From Nitrospirales bacterium (lineage in GTDB: Bacteria; Nitrospirota; Nitrospiria; Nitrospirales; UBA8639): a stretch of DNA of 64,000 bases. The stretch is taken from the NCBI GenBank assembly GCA_020027205.1, contig JAHRAQ010000025.1:124001-188000 (forward strand), written 5' to 3'. Shown here in pieces: positions 33,661 to 41,251 of the stretch (positions within the stretch are counted from its first letter, which is position 1; each line of letters opens with the position of its first letter). The translations under genes were made by a program, and so were the position numbers. A model generated the notes under the pieces. That model saw nothing but the letters and a program-made list of their open reading frames with translations, made no database searches and was not told the origin of the DNA.

Positions 33661-35049
33661 ATGTCCGGTACGATCTGCATCGTTGACGATGAACCAGAGA
33701 TTCTGAAAACACTGGGCGGCATTCTGACCGACGAAGGGTATCAGGTTGTGACGGCACAGGATGGCGCGGAAGCCCTGAACATCATTCAGGAGAACGCTCC
33801 GGACGTCATGCTCCTCGATATCTGGATGCCCCGTCTCGATGGTCTGGAAGTGTTGCAGCGCGTGAGACGGCAATTTCCCTCCATAAGCGTCATCATGATG
33901 TCCGGGCACGGTTCCGTCGAAAGCGCGGTCAAAGCCACCAGGCTCGGAGCCTATGATTATCTGGAAAAACCGCTGGACATGGACAGGGTCACCATTCTGG
34001 TGCGCAATGCCGTGCACCACAGCCGCCTGGAGGAGGAAAACCTTAACCTTCGCGTGAAGATTACCCGCCATTCAACGCTGGTCGGGTCATCGTCCGTCAT
34101 GGAGAAACTCCGGCAGCAAATTGCGGCGGCGGCGGCGGTCCACAGCCGCGTGCTGATTTCCGGGGAAAACGGGACGGGAAAGGAGTTGGTGGCCAGAGCC
34201 ATTCATCAACAAAGTTCCCGCCGAGGCCATCCCTTTGTGGAAATTAATTGCGCGGCTATTCCCGACACCCTGATTGAATCGGAACTGTTCGGACATGAAC
34301 GCGGCGCGTTCACCGGAGCCGTGTCTCAAAAACGCGGGAAGTTTGATTTGGCGGACGGCGGCACGTTGTTTCTCGACGAAATCGGCGACATGAGCATCGC
34401 CACCCAGGCCAAAATCCTGCGCGTGCTGGAAGAGCAGCGATTTTCCAGAGTCGGCGGCGGAAAATCGATCAAGGTCAATGTCCGCGTGATCGCGGCATCC
34501 AACAAAGACCTTCGCCGGGCCATTCACGAAGGGCATTTTCGCGAGGATCTGTTCTACCGCGTCAACGTCCTGCCGATCGACGTGCCGCCGCTCCGTGCCA
34601 GACGTGAAGATATCCCGACCCTGACGCGGCATTTTTTAAAACTGCACGCGGAAGAGCAGGGGGTGAGGCCCAAAGAAATCGTGCCGGACGCACTGGACGT
34701 GCTGGTGCGGCATGACTGGCCGGGCAACGTTCGTGAACTTCGCAACCAAACCGAGCGCATTATGATCATGGCCCCTCACGACACTCTCGGCGTCGACGAC
34801 GTCATGCCGTTCATGCCCGCTGGGGAGGCAGCCCGCGTCGGCCCGATGGAGCGGACGGACTCCCTGCGCGCGGCCCGGCTGGCGTTTGAGCGGGAGTATA
34901 TTGCGACCCGGTTGCGGGAGAATGACTGGAACGTGGCAAAGACCGCCGAAGACCTGAAAGTGGAGCGCAGTCATTTGCATCGCAAAATCAAACTCCTGAA
35001 CGTGGCGCCTGATTCGAAATCCGGGAAGCCTCCGCGGACGGACCGCTGA
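33661..35049 (+). CDS. ntrX: Nitrogen assimilation response regulator NtrX
   Basis: 462 residues. A receiver domain (1-120) has phospho-acceptor Asp53 in MLLDIWMPRLDG. The AAA+ domain (about 140-375) has Walker A GENGTGKE (about 168-175), the sigma-54 contact loop GAFTGA (about 215-220) and Walker B GGTLFLDEI. A Fis-type helix-turn-helix (about 410-450, NVAKTAEDLKVERSHLHRKI) ends the protein. The GAFTGA loop is intact, so it can in principle activate sigma-54 promoters, unlike NtrX proteins of some alphaproteobacteria. GGAGG precedes the ATG. I found no clear sigma-54 site inside the window. Confidence 0.95.
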   Translation: MSGTICIVDDEPEILKTLGGILTDEGYQVVTAQDGAEALNIIQENAPDVMLLDIWMPRLDGLEVLQRVRRQFPSISVIMMSGHGSVESAVKATRLGAYDYLEKPLDMDRVTILVRNAVHHSRLEEENLNLRVKITRHSTLVGSSSVMEKLRQQIAAAAAVHSRVLISGENGTGKELVARAIHQQSSRRGHPFVEINCAAIPDTLIESELFGHERGAFTGAVSQKRGKFDLADGGTLFLDEIGDMSIATQAKILRVLEEQRFSRVGGGKSIKVNVRVIAASNKDLRRAIHEGHFREDLFYRVNVLPIDVPPLRARREDIPTLTRHFLKLHAEEQGVRPKEIVPDALDVLVRHDWPGNVRELRNQTERIMIMAPHDTLGVDDVMPFMPAGEAARVGPMERTDSLRAARLAFEREYIATRLRENDWNVAKTAEDLKVERSHLHRKIKLLNVAPDSKSGKPPRTDR

Positions 35050-35112
35050 TCCGGGAAGGGCGGGGTGACCGATGACGCTGTCGCGTGGGTTGCCGCCCGA
35101 GATGAGAAAGCC

Positions 35113-35745
35113 ATGCGCGTGACCCAACTTGGTGTGCTGGTTTCGGGGAGAGGCTCCAATCTTCGGGCCATTGCGGAGGGGATCGAGGCCGGAACCGTGC
35201 CGGCCAGGATCGCCGTGGTCGTCGGCAATAAACACAACGTTCCCGCCATGGAATACGCCGGACGTCATGGCCTGAAGACCGTCTTTCTGGATCCGAAGTC
35301 CGTGACGTCTTCGACGGACCCTCGCCGGGCCTATGACCGGAAACTCCTGCGGGTGTTGAACGAGCACCGGGTCGAGTTGGTGATTCTGGCGGGCTATATG
35401 CGCATCGTCTCATCGGCGCTCATTGAGGCGTATGCCTCGCGCATGATGAACATTCATCCGTCCCTGCTGCCGAGTTTTCCCGGATTGGACGCCCAGCAGC
35501 AGGCGTTGGATCATGGGGCAAAGATCTCCGGTTGCACCGTGCATTTCGTCACGGAAGGCGTGGATGAAGGGCCTATCATCCTGCAACAGGCCGTGCCGGT
35601 GCATGAAGGCGATACCGCCGAGACCCTGTCCGAGCGCATTCTCAACGAAGAACACCAACTGCTGCCGCAGGCGATCCGGCTATTCGCGGAGGGGCGATTG
35701 CGCGTCACGGGACGAACCGTCCGCATCGACGGGGAGGGCGCCTGA
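35113..35745 (+). CDS. purN: Phosphoribosylglycinamide formyltransferase
   Basis: 210 residues from MRVTQLGVLVSGRGSNLRAI at 35113; a GTG at 35065 would add 16 residues and has a purine-rich upstream stretch, so the start is not certain. PurN transfers a formyl group from 10-formyltetrahydrofolate to GAR in purine synthesis. LAGYMRIV, the catalytic NIHPSLLPSFPG with Asn-His, and HFVTEGVDEGPII with the folate-binding Asp are all present. It follows ntrX directly on the same strand. Confidence 0.95.
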   Translation: MRVTQLGVLVSGRGSNLRAIAEGIEAGTVPARIAVVVGNKHNVPAMEYAGRHGLKTVFLDPKSVTSSTDPRRAYDRKLLRVLNEHRVELVILAGYMRIVSSALIEAYASRMMNIHPSLLPSFPGLDAQQQALDHGAKISGCTVHFVTEGVDEGPIILQQAVPVHEGDTAETLSERILNEEHQLLPQAIRLFAEGRLRVTGRTVRIDGEGA

Positions 35746-35774
35746 TTGCGTGACAGGCGCGCATTTGATAGAAT
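35746..35774 (+). promoter_or_regulatory. Possible promoter of tRNA-Ala
   Basis: TTGCGT at 35746-35751 and TAGAAT at 35769-35774 are 17 bases apart. The -10 is good and the -35 weak. It lies 11 bases upstream of the tRNA. Confidence 0.45.
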
Positions 35775-35785
35775 GCGCCGCGTGT

Positions 35786-35861
35786 GGGGGGCTAGCTCAG
35801 TTGGGAGAGCACAACGTTCGCAACGTTGGGGTCGGGGGTTCAAGTCCCCTGCCCTCCACCA
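35786..35861 (+). tRNA. tRNA-Ala (anticodon CGC)
   Basis: 76-base tRNA with acceptor GGGGGGC/GCCCTCC (one G-U pair), D arm GCTC..GAGC, anticodon stem CAACG/CGTTG around TTCGCAA (anticodon CGC), T loop TTCAAGT, discriminator A and encoded CCA. It decodes GCG. Confidence 0.95.
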
Positions 35862-35925
35862 CCTTCCCATCTTCCCGGACAACGCATCGTCGACGCCCCC
35901 GGCATGACTCGACAAGGAGTGGCTC

Positions 35926-36147
35926 ATGGATACCCATTTTCGGAGTGTGGTCAAAGGCGTGAGTTGGAGGGTCCTGGCGACGCTTGTGACCATCATTGTT
36001 GTTTTTTTGTATTCCGGCGAATGGACGGCGGCGGCGCTTGTCGGCATGATGGACGCCCTTGCCAAAATCGTTCTGTACTGGGGGCACGAACGTCTCTGGC
36101 AACGCATTGCGTGGGGCCGCCTTCTCCCCACGGTCTCTTCCCCCTGA
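35926..36147 (+). CDS. DUF2061 small membrane protein
   Basis: 73 residues after a strong AAGGAG ribosome-binding site. The sequence follows DUF2061: SVVKGVSWRVLATLVTIIVVFLYSGEW, then ALVGMMDALAKIVLYWGHERLWQRI. Two membrane helices are expected (about 14-32 and 38-55). The family has no established function. It lies between tRNA-Ala and the promoter of the nitrogen cluster. Confidence 0.85.
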   Translation: MDTHFRSVVKGVSWRVLATLVTIIVVFLYSGEWTAAALVGMMDALAKIVLYWGHERLWQRIAWGRLLPTVSSP

Positions 36148-36210
36148 TTCTCTCCATCAAGGGGTCAAACACCCGGTCCTGCGGCGTTTTGGCGTCTTGC
36201 ACAATAAGGC

Positions 36211-36240
36211 TTGACAAGGCCCCGGCCCCGATGCTATAAG
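36211..36240 (+). promoter_or_regulatory. Sigma-70 promoter of the nitrogen cluster
   Basis: A consensus TTGACA at 36211-36216 and TATAAG at 36235-36240 are separated by 18 bases, with transcription expected near 36247. This is the best-matching promoter in the window. The transcript would begin only a few bases before the first hairpin of the leader. Confidence 0.75.
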
Positions 36241-36250
36241 GGGGAAACAT

Positions 36251-36289
36251 TCGAGACAGCGTCGTCTCGAGATCATCATGGCGGACGAT
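36251..36289 (+). promoter_or_regulatory. Candidate ANTAR-type antitermination leader (two hexaloop hairpins)
   Basis: Hairpin 1 is a perfect 7-bp stem, TCGAGAC/GTCTCGA (36251-36257 and 36264-36270), closing the six-base loop AGCGTC. Hairpin 2 starts one base later: stem ATCATC/GACGAT (36272-36277 and 36284-36289, one A-C mismatch) closing the loop ATGGCG. Both hexaloops have A at position 1 and G at position 4, the known recognition pattern of ANTAR-domain antiterminators such as NasR, EutV and AmiR. An intrinsic terminator follows within 4 bases. No ANTAR protein gene lies in the window, so the regulator is inferred. Confidence 0.75.
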
Positions 36290-36292
36290 GAA

Positions 36293-36332
36293 GTCCCCCG
36301 GCTTGGCGAACGAGCCGGAGGGCTTTTTTTTT
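36293..36332 (+). terminator. Intrinsic terminator in the leader (attenuator)
   Basis: An 11-bp stem with one mismatch and one G-U pair (36293-36303 with 36313-36323; CCGGCT/AGCCGG at the loop end) around TGGCGAACG is followed by nine T residues at 36324-36332. It stands between the promoter and the porin start, so it must be bypassed for the nitrogen genes to be read from this promoter. Confidence 0.85.
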
Positions 36333-36361
36333 GACAAGTTGACAAGAGGAGGACGGATTAC

Positions 36362-37666
36362 ATGATGCAATGGATTTCAGCACGAACGATTTCAGTACGA
36401 ATGGCCATGTGTGTTGTCGGCGCGGCGCTGCTGTGGAGCGCGCCGTTCACCGGTGTCGGCGGCATTGTTCTGGCCCAGGAGCAATCGCTGGCGAAGAAAC
36501 TGGAGAACATCTCGCTGTACGGCTACGTGGATGCCTCGTACACACAAAACTTCAATAATCCCTCGGATGGCGTGAACAACCTTCGGAGTTTCGACGGTGA
36601 CGCCAACTCCTTCCGGCCGAATCTGGCACAGATTGTGCTGGAGAGAGTCGCCAAGGCCGGCGGTGACGTCGCCGACCGGGCGGGATTCCGCGTGAAACTG
36701 AACGTGGGCGAAGACGCCAAGTTCACGGGCGGCAATTCCGGCAGCGACGAGTTTGATTTTCAAGAAACGTATTTTCAGTACATTGCGCCGATCGGCAATG
36801 GCGTCACGTTTCAGGGCGGGCGGATGAACACGTTGATCGGGTATGAGGTGATTGAAAGCCCTTACAACCCGAATTTTTCCCGCTCGTTCTTGTTCGGCAT
36901 GGGAGAGCCGTTCACGGTGACGGGACTGCGGGCGTCATATGATTTTAACGATCAGGTTTCGTTTGCCGTCAGCGCCATTAATTCCTTTACGGGACTACAG
37001 GCGGACGACAACAACAGCAAGTCGGTGGAGGCGCTGCTGTCATACGCGCCCATGGACAACGTGGGGCTGTCCCTGTTCGGGTTCTGGGGGCCGGAGGGCG
37101 GGAGGAATGGCAGCATTCCAAATCCCGCGGACTCGGATGTCCCATTCAGGCATGAGAATACCGACAGAGTACAAGTCGGCGGCATTCTCGACTGGCAAGC
37201 CACCGATGTTCTGGAATTGGTGGTGGAAGGGTACTATGGCAATCAGGCCAATGCGGTGCTGTCTCCGGGGGATATGGATACGTCAACCGCACCCACCATC
37301 GGCAATGCCCAATGGGGTGGCATCGCCGGATATGTCATGTATGACTTCACCGACCAGTGGGGTCTGCGGGTTCGCACGGAGTATTTTCGTGACGGGTCCG
37401 GTTTTTTTGCCTGCGGCGGAGAAGGCGGGGATTCGTCAGTCGGAAATGCGTTGCAATGTGCCGTTGGTTGGACAGATCAATATGACGGCGATGGCGCGCA
37501 AAATCTCTGGGAAACGACGTGGACGCTGCAATACAAGCCGGTGGCGGACATGATTACACGGCTGGAGTACCGGTACGATAAATCCAACCGGCATTCGTTT
37601 CAGGATGGATCGTCGTTCGGCAACAATCAGTCGACCCTGGCCGTGGAAGCGATCTATCTCTTTTAG
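36362..37666 (+). CDS. Outer-membrane porin (BBP2/OmpL-like family)
   Basis: 434 residues, with AGAGGAGG about 10 bases before the ATG. A signal peptide (about 1-38, ending VLAQE) is followed by a beta-barrel: LYGYVDASYTQNFN, FQETYFQYIAPIGNGVTFQGGRMNTLIGYEVIES, repeated amphipathic strands (VGLSLFGFWG, LELVVEGYYG, WGLRVRTEYF) and a C-terminal strand ending in Phe (STLAVEAIYLF). This fits the putative beta-barrel porin-2 family. As the first gene after the ANTAR-like leader and just before glnK-amtB-glnA, it probably admits ammonium or small nitrogen compounds, which is inference from position. Confidence 0.88.
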   Translation: MMQWISARTISVRMAMCVVGAALLWSAPFTGVGGIVLAQEQSLAKKLENISLYGYVDASYTQNFNNPSDGVNNLRSFDGDANSFRPNLAQIVLERVAKAGGDVADRAGFRVKLNVGEDAKFTGGNSGSDEFDFQETYFQYIAPIGNGVTFQGGRMNTLIGYEVIESPYNPNFSRSFLFGMGEPFTVTGLRASYDFNDQVSFAVSAINSFTGLQADDNNSKSVEALLSYAPMDNVGLSLFGFWGPEGGRNGSIPNPADSDVPFRHENTDRVQVGGILDWQATDVLELVVEGYYGNQANAVLSPGDMDTSTAPTIGNAQWGGIAGYVMYDFTDQWGLRVRTEYFRDGSGFFACGGEGGDSSVGNALQCAVGWTDQYDGDGAQNLWETTWTLQYKPVADMITRLEYRYDKSNRHSFQDGSSFGNNQSTLAVEAIYLF

Positions 37667-38053
<387 letters not shown>

Positions 38054-38129
38054 GCGGCGTTGTTCCCGACGTCTCCGTTCAACTGGCTGGACAAACGGAT
38101 TTCCAACCCTTTCAAGCAGAGGTGGCACC

Positions 38130-39431
38130 GTGAAACAGATACTTTGTTTCTTCGCATGGTCGGCGGTTGTTGTCGCAAGTGTGTTCTGTGGCGTCGCGGA
38201 CGGATGGGCGCAAGACGGACTCCCCGGGGCGATTGATACGGGAGACACGGCGTGGATCCTGGTCTCGTCCGCGTTCGTGTTGTGCATGGTCCTGCCGGGG
38301 CTGGCGTTGTTTTACGGGGGGCTGGTGCGCAGTAAAAACGTGCTCGGGACGATTATGCATACCGGCAGCATCCTGTGTCTCATCAGTCTCGTGTGGGTGC
38401 TGGTGGGCTATTCCCTGGCCTTTGGAACCGACGTGGGCGGCCTGATCGGCGGTCTCGAATTTCTGGGGCTGATGGGTGTCGGGGAAGAGGTCTACCCCGG
38501 CACAGGCATTCCCCATTTGGTTTTTATGGTGTTTCAGTTGATGTTCGCCGCCATCACCGTGGCTTTGATCACGGGAAGTTTTGCGGAGCGGATGAAGTTC
38601 ACGGCGTTGCTCCTGTTTGCCGTCCTGTGGTCGGTCTGTATCTATTCGCCGCTTGCTCATTGGGTGTGGGGCGGGGGATGGCTTGGCGAGATGGGCGCGC
38701 TGGACTTTGCCGGCGGCGCGGTCGTGCATATCAGTTCCGGATTTGGAGCGCTGGTCTGTGCGATGGTGCTTGGACAACGGAAAGGCCACGGGGTCGAGCC
38801 CATGCCGCCGCACAATCTTCCCATGACGGTGCTGGGAACGGGGCTGTTGTGGTTCGGCTGGTTTGGATTCAACGCCGGGAGCGCCCTGGGCGCCAATGGG
38901 GGAGCCGCGTCGGCGTTCGTCGCCACGCATATTGCGGCCTGTGCCGGCGGGATCGGCTGGATGGTCGCGGAATGGATGCGAAGCGGCAAGCCCACCGTGC
39001 TCGGATTGGCAAGCGGCGTCATCGCCGGTTTGGCCACGATTACTCCGGGAGCCGGATTTCTTGGGCCTCTGTCGGCCCTGCTGTTGGGATTGCTCGCCGG
39101 GGCGCTGTGTTATGGAGCCGTTGTTTGGAAAACGAAACTGGGCTACGATGACTCGCTCGATGTGGTGGGCATTCACGGCGTGGGCGGGTTCACCGGCATC
39201 GTCGCGACCGGATTACTGGCGTCGGTCGGCGGGCAAACGGGGCTTCTGTTCGGCAATCCCGGCCAGTTGTGGATTCAACTGGTGCTTGGCGTGGCGTCCA
39301 TTGTGTTTGTGATGGTGGGAACGTATATTATCTTGAAAATCGTCGATGTGGTGGTGGGTCTTCGGGTGACGCCGGAAGAGGAAAGCGTCGGGCTTGATTT
39401 GAGTCAGCATAACGAACGGGCGTATTCCTGA
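38130..39431 (+). CDS. amtB: Ammonium transporter AmtB
   Basis: 433 residues starting at a GTG at 38130. A cleaved signal (ending about residue 27, DGWAQD) precedes 11 membrane helices, as in E. coli AmtB. The twin histidines of the conduction pore are His200 (AVVHISSGFGAL) and His349 (VVGIHGVGGFTG). The external ammonium site and Phe gates fall in AFVLCMVLPGLALFYGGLVR and FAERMKF. It moves ammonium into the cytoplasm under control of GlnK. The C-terminal GlnK-docking tail (TPEEESVGLDLSQHNERAY) is intact. Confidence 0.96.
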   Translation: MKQILCFFAWSAVVVASVFCGVADGWAQDGLPGAIDTGDTAWILVSSAFVLCMVLPGLALFYGGLVRSKNVLGTIMHTGSILCLISLVWVLVGYSLAFGTDVGGLIGGLEFLGLMGVGEEVYPGTGIPHLVFMVFQLMFAAITVALITGSFAERMKFTALLLFAVLWSVCIYSPLAHWVWGGGWLGEMGALDFAGGAVVHISSGFGALVCAMVLGQRKGHGVEPMPPHNLPMTVLGTGLLWFGWFGFNAGSALGANGGAASAFVATHIAACAGGIGWMVAEWMRSGKPTVLGLASGVIAGLATITPGAGFLGPLSALLLGLLAGALCYGAVVWKTKLGYDDSLDVVGIHGVGGFTGIVATGLLASVGGQTGLLFGNPGQLWIQLVLGVASIVFVMVGTYIILKIVDVVVGLRVTPEEESVGLDLSQHNERAYS

Positions 39432-39493
39432 ACGCAACGCATGAAATCATCTGTGGCGCCCGCAAGGATTCCGCGTGAACAAGGAGGTATGGC

Positions 39494-40903
39494 ATGACTC
39501 CGCGTGAAGTGTTGGATTTTGCGAAAAAAACCAGGGCGGAAATGGTGGACATGAAATTTGTGGACCTGGTCGGAGCGTGGCAGCACTTTTCGATCCCCAC
39601 ATCCGAACTGACCCTTGACGTCTTCAAAGACGGCGCGGGGTTTGACGGCTCGTCCATTCGCGGCTGGAAGGCGATCCAAAACAGCGATATGCTGGTGTTT
39701 CCCGACCCGGACACCGCCATCCTGGATCCGTTCACCGCCATTCCCACCATCAGTCTGATTTGCGACGTTAAAGATCCGATTACTCGCGCCGTGTACGAAC
39801 GCGACCCGCGCGGCGTGGCGCAACGGGCGGAGCGGTATCTTCGACAGACCAGGATAGGAGACGTCTCCTATTGGGGGCCTGAAGCGGAGTTTTTTACGTT
39901 TGATCATGCCAGTTACGATCAGAACGCGCAGTCCGGTTACTATTTTCTTGATTCGGAGGAGGGGATTTGGAATTCGGGACAGGAGGGGCACAATCTGGGT
40001 TCGCGGCCCCGGCACAAGGAAGGGTATTTTCCCGTGCCTCCCGCGGACGCGCAACAGAATCTCCGTTCCGAAATGGTACGGGAAATGGAAAAAGCGGGGA
40101 TTCGGGTTGAAAAGCATCATCATGAAGTGGCGACCGGCGGGCAGGCGGAAATTGACCTTCGCTTTGACAGCCTCGTGAAGATGGCCGACAAAATGATGCT
40201 GTACAAATACATCGTCAAAAACGTGGCGCGCCGGCATAACAAAACCGCGACGTTTATGCCGAAACCCCTGTTTCAGGACAACGGCACGGGGATGCACACT
40301 CATCAAAGCATCTGGAAAGACGGGAAGCCGATGTTTGCCGGCAAGGAATACGCCGGCGTTTCCAAAACCTGTTTGCATTACATCGGCGGCATTCTGAAAC
40401 ATGGTCCGGCCCTGGCGGCCCTGACCAATCCCACAACCAATTCATACAAACGGCTGACGCCGGGTTTTGAGGCGCCGGTGCTACTGGCCTATTCCAGCAG
40501 GAATCGCTCCGCGGGGATTCGAATTCCCATGTATTCTCCCAACCCGAACGCCAAGCGGATTGAAGTGAGATTTCCCGATCCGTCCGCCAATATGTATCTG
40601 GCATTCAGCGCGTTGTTGATGGCCGGCCTTGACGGCATTCACAGAAAAATCGATCCCGGTGACGCCGTGGATAAAAACCTCTATGAGTTGACGTCGAAAG
40701 AAACGAAAAAAATTCCAACGCTTCCGTCGGACCTGGATGAGGCGTTGGACCATTTGGAACGGGATCATCAATTCCTGTTGCAAGGCGATGTCTTCAGCAA
40801 GGATCTGGTGGAATCCTGGATCGCCTATAAACGGGACAATGAAGTGGACCAGATCAGGATTCGGCCCCATCCGCATGAATTCTCCCTGTATTATAATATC
40901 TAA
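39494..40903 (+). CDS. glnA: Glutamine synthetase type I
   Basis: 469-residue dodecameric GSI that makes glutamine from glutamate, ammonia and [15 protein letters not shown] and [13 protein letters not shown] open the protein. [21 protein letters not shown] and [18 protein letters not shown] carry metal and substrate residues. [26 protein letters not shown] is the glutamate/ATP signature. The Tyr in NLYEL is residue 397, the same number as the adenylylated Tyr of E. coli, so this is a GSI-beta form controlled by GlnE. AAGGAGG precedes the start. It forms a same-strand run with the porin, glnK and amtB genes. Confidence 0.97.
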   Translation: MTPREVLDFAKKTRAEMVDMKFVDLVGAWQHFSIPTSELTLDVFKDGAGFDGSSIRGWKAIQNSDMLVFPDPDTAILDPFTAIPTISLICDVKDPITRAVYERDPRGVAQRAERYLRQTRIGDVSYWGPEAEFFTFDHASYDQNAQSGYYFLDSEEGIWNSGQEGHNLGSRPRHKEGYFPVPPADAQQNLRSEMVREMEKAGIRVEKHHHEVATGGQAEIDLRFDSLVKMADKMMLYKYIVKNVARRHNKTATFMPKPLFQDNGTGMHTHQSIWKDGKPMFAGKEYAGVSKTCLHYIGGILKHGPALAALTNPTTNSYKRLTPGFEAPVLLAYSSRNRSAGIRIPMYSPNPNAKRIEVRFPDPSANMYLAFSALLMAGLDGIHRKIDPGDAVDKNLYELTSKETKKIPTLPSDLDEALDHLERDHQFLLQGDVFSKDLVESWIAYKRDNEVDQIRIRPHPHEFSLYYNI

Positions 40904-40904
40904 A

Positions 40905-40928
40905 GCGCCGGGGCTGTAAGGCCCCGGA
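40905..40928 (+). terminator. Hairpin after glnA
   Basis: CCGGGGC/GCCCCGG (40908-40914 with 40921-40927) around TGTAAG starts five bases after the glnA stop. It is very stable but lacks a T-run, so it may act as a 3' stabiliser or weak terminator. Confidence 0.5.
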
Positions 40929-40947
40929 TTGCTCCGCATCAGACGGC

Positions 40948-41003
40948 GTTCCCGTTGCCACGGCTTTGATGTGCGCCACAGGCAAAGCCCGCCGCAACGG
41001 GAC
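40948..41003. other. Long imperfect hairpin in the glnA-clpB gap
   Basis: The 348-base gap 40904-41251 holds no convincing gene. Besides the glnA hairpin it contains a nested inverted repeat: GTTCCCGTTG (40948-40957) pairs with CAACGGGAC (40995-41003), and CGGCTTTG (40961-40968) with CAAAGCCCG (40983-40991), each with one bulge, around a 14-base loop. It may be a structured RNA, a processing site or an old insertion-element end. The rest of the gap, including the 5' region of clpB, shows no recognisable CIRCE or heat-shock promoter. Confidence 0.5.
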
Positions 41004-41251
41004 ATGGCCCCTCCGCCCTGCCTGCGTCCGCCACACTCGCCCCGTTTCACAGATGACTTCCAGCATCGCCGGGTCACACGCCCAAGAGAACAGCGGCACG
41101 GGACATAACCGGACCGCCGCATTGCCTGAAAACGCCTTTCCTGGCATTGACGGTCTTTAAACTCCTTTTCCTTGATTTTCTCGCAGCAGTGGTTATCTCT
41201 GACTGGAGAAACGATCATGGAACGAGTCTGCACGGAACGGAGTCGGCGACG

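Noticed and set aside
36241-36332. Glutamine riboswitch (glnA RNA) as explanation for the leader
   Set aside because: The conserved glnA-RNA three-way junction segments were not found, whereas two adjacent A1/G4 hexaloops fit the ANTAR pattern.
41147-41251. CIRCE or sigma-32 element upstream of clpB
   Set aside because: No TTAGCACTC-N9-GAGTGCTAA repeat and no convincing heat-shock -35/-10 pair.
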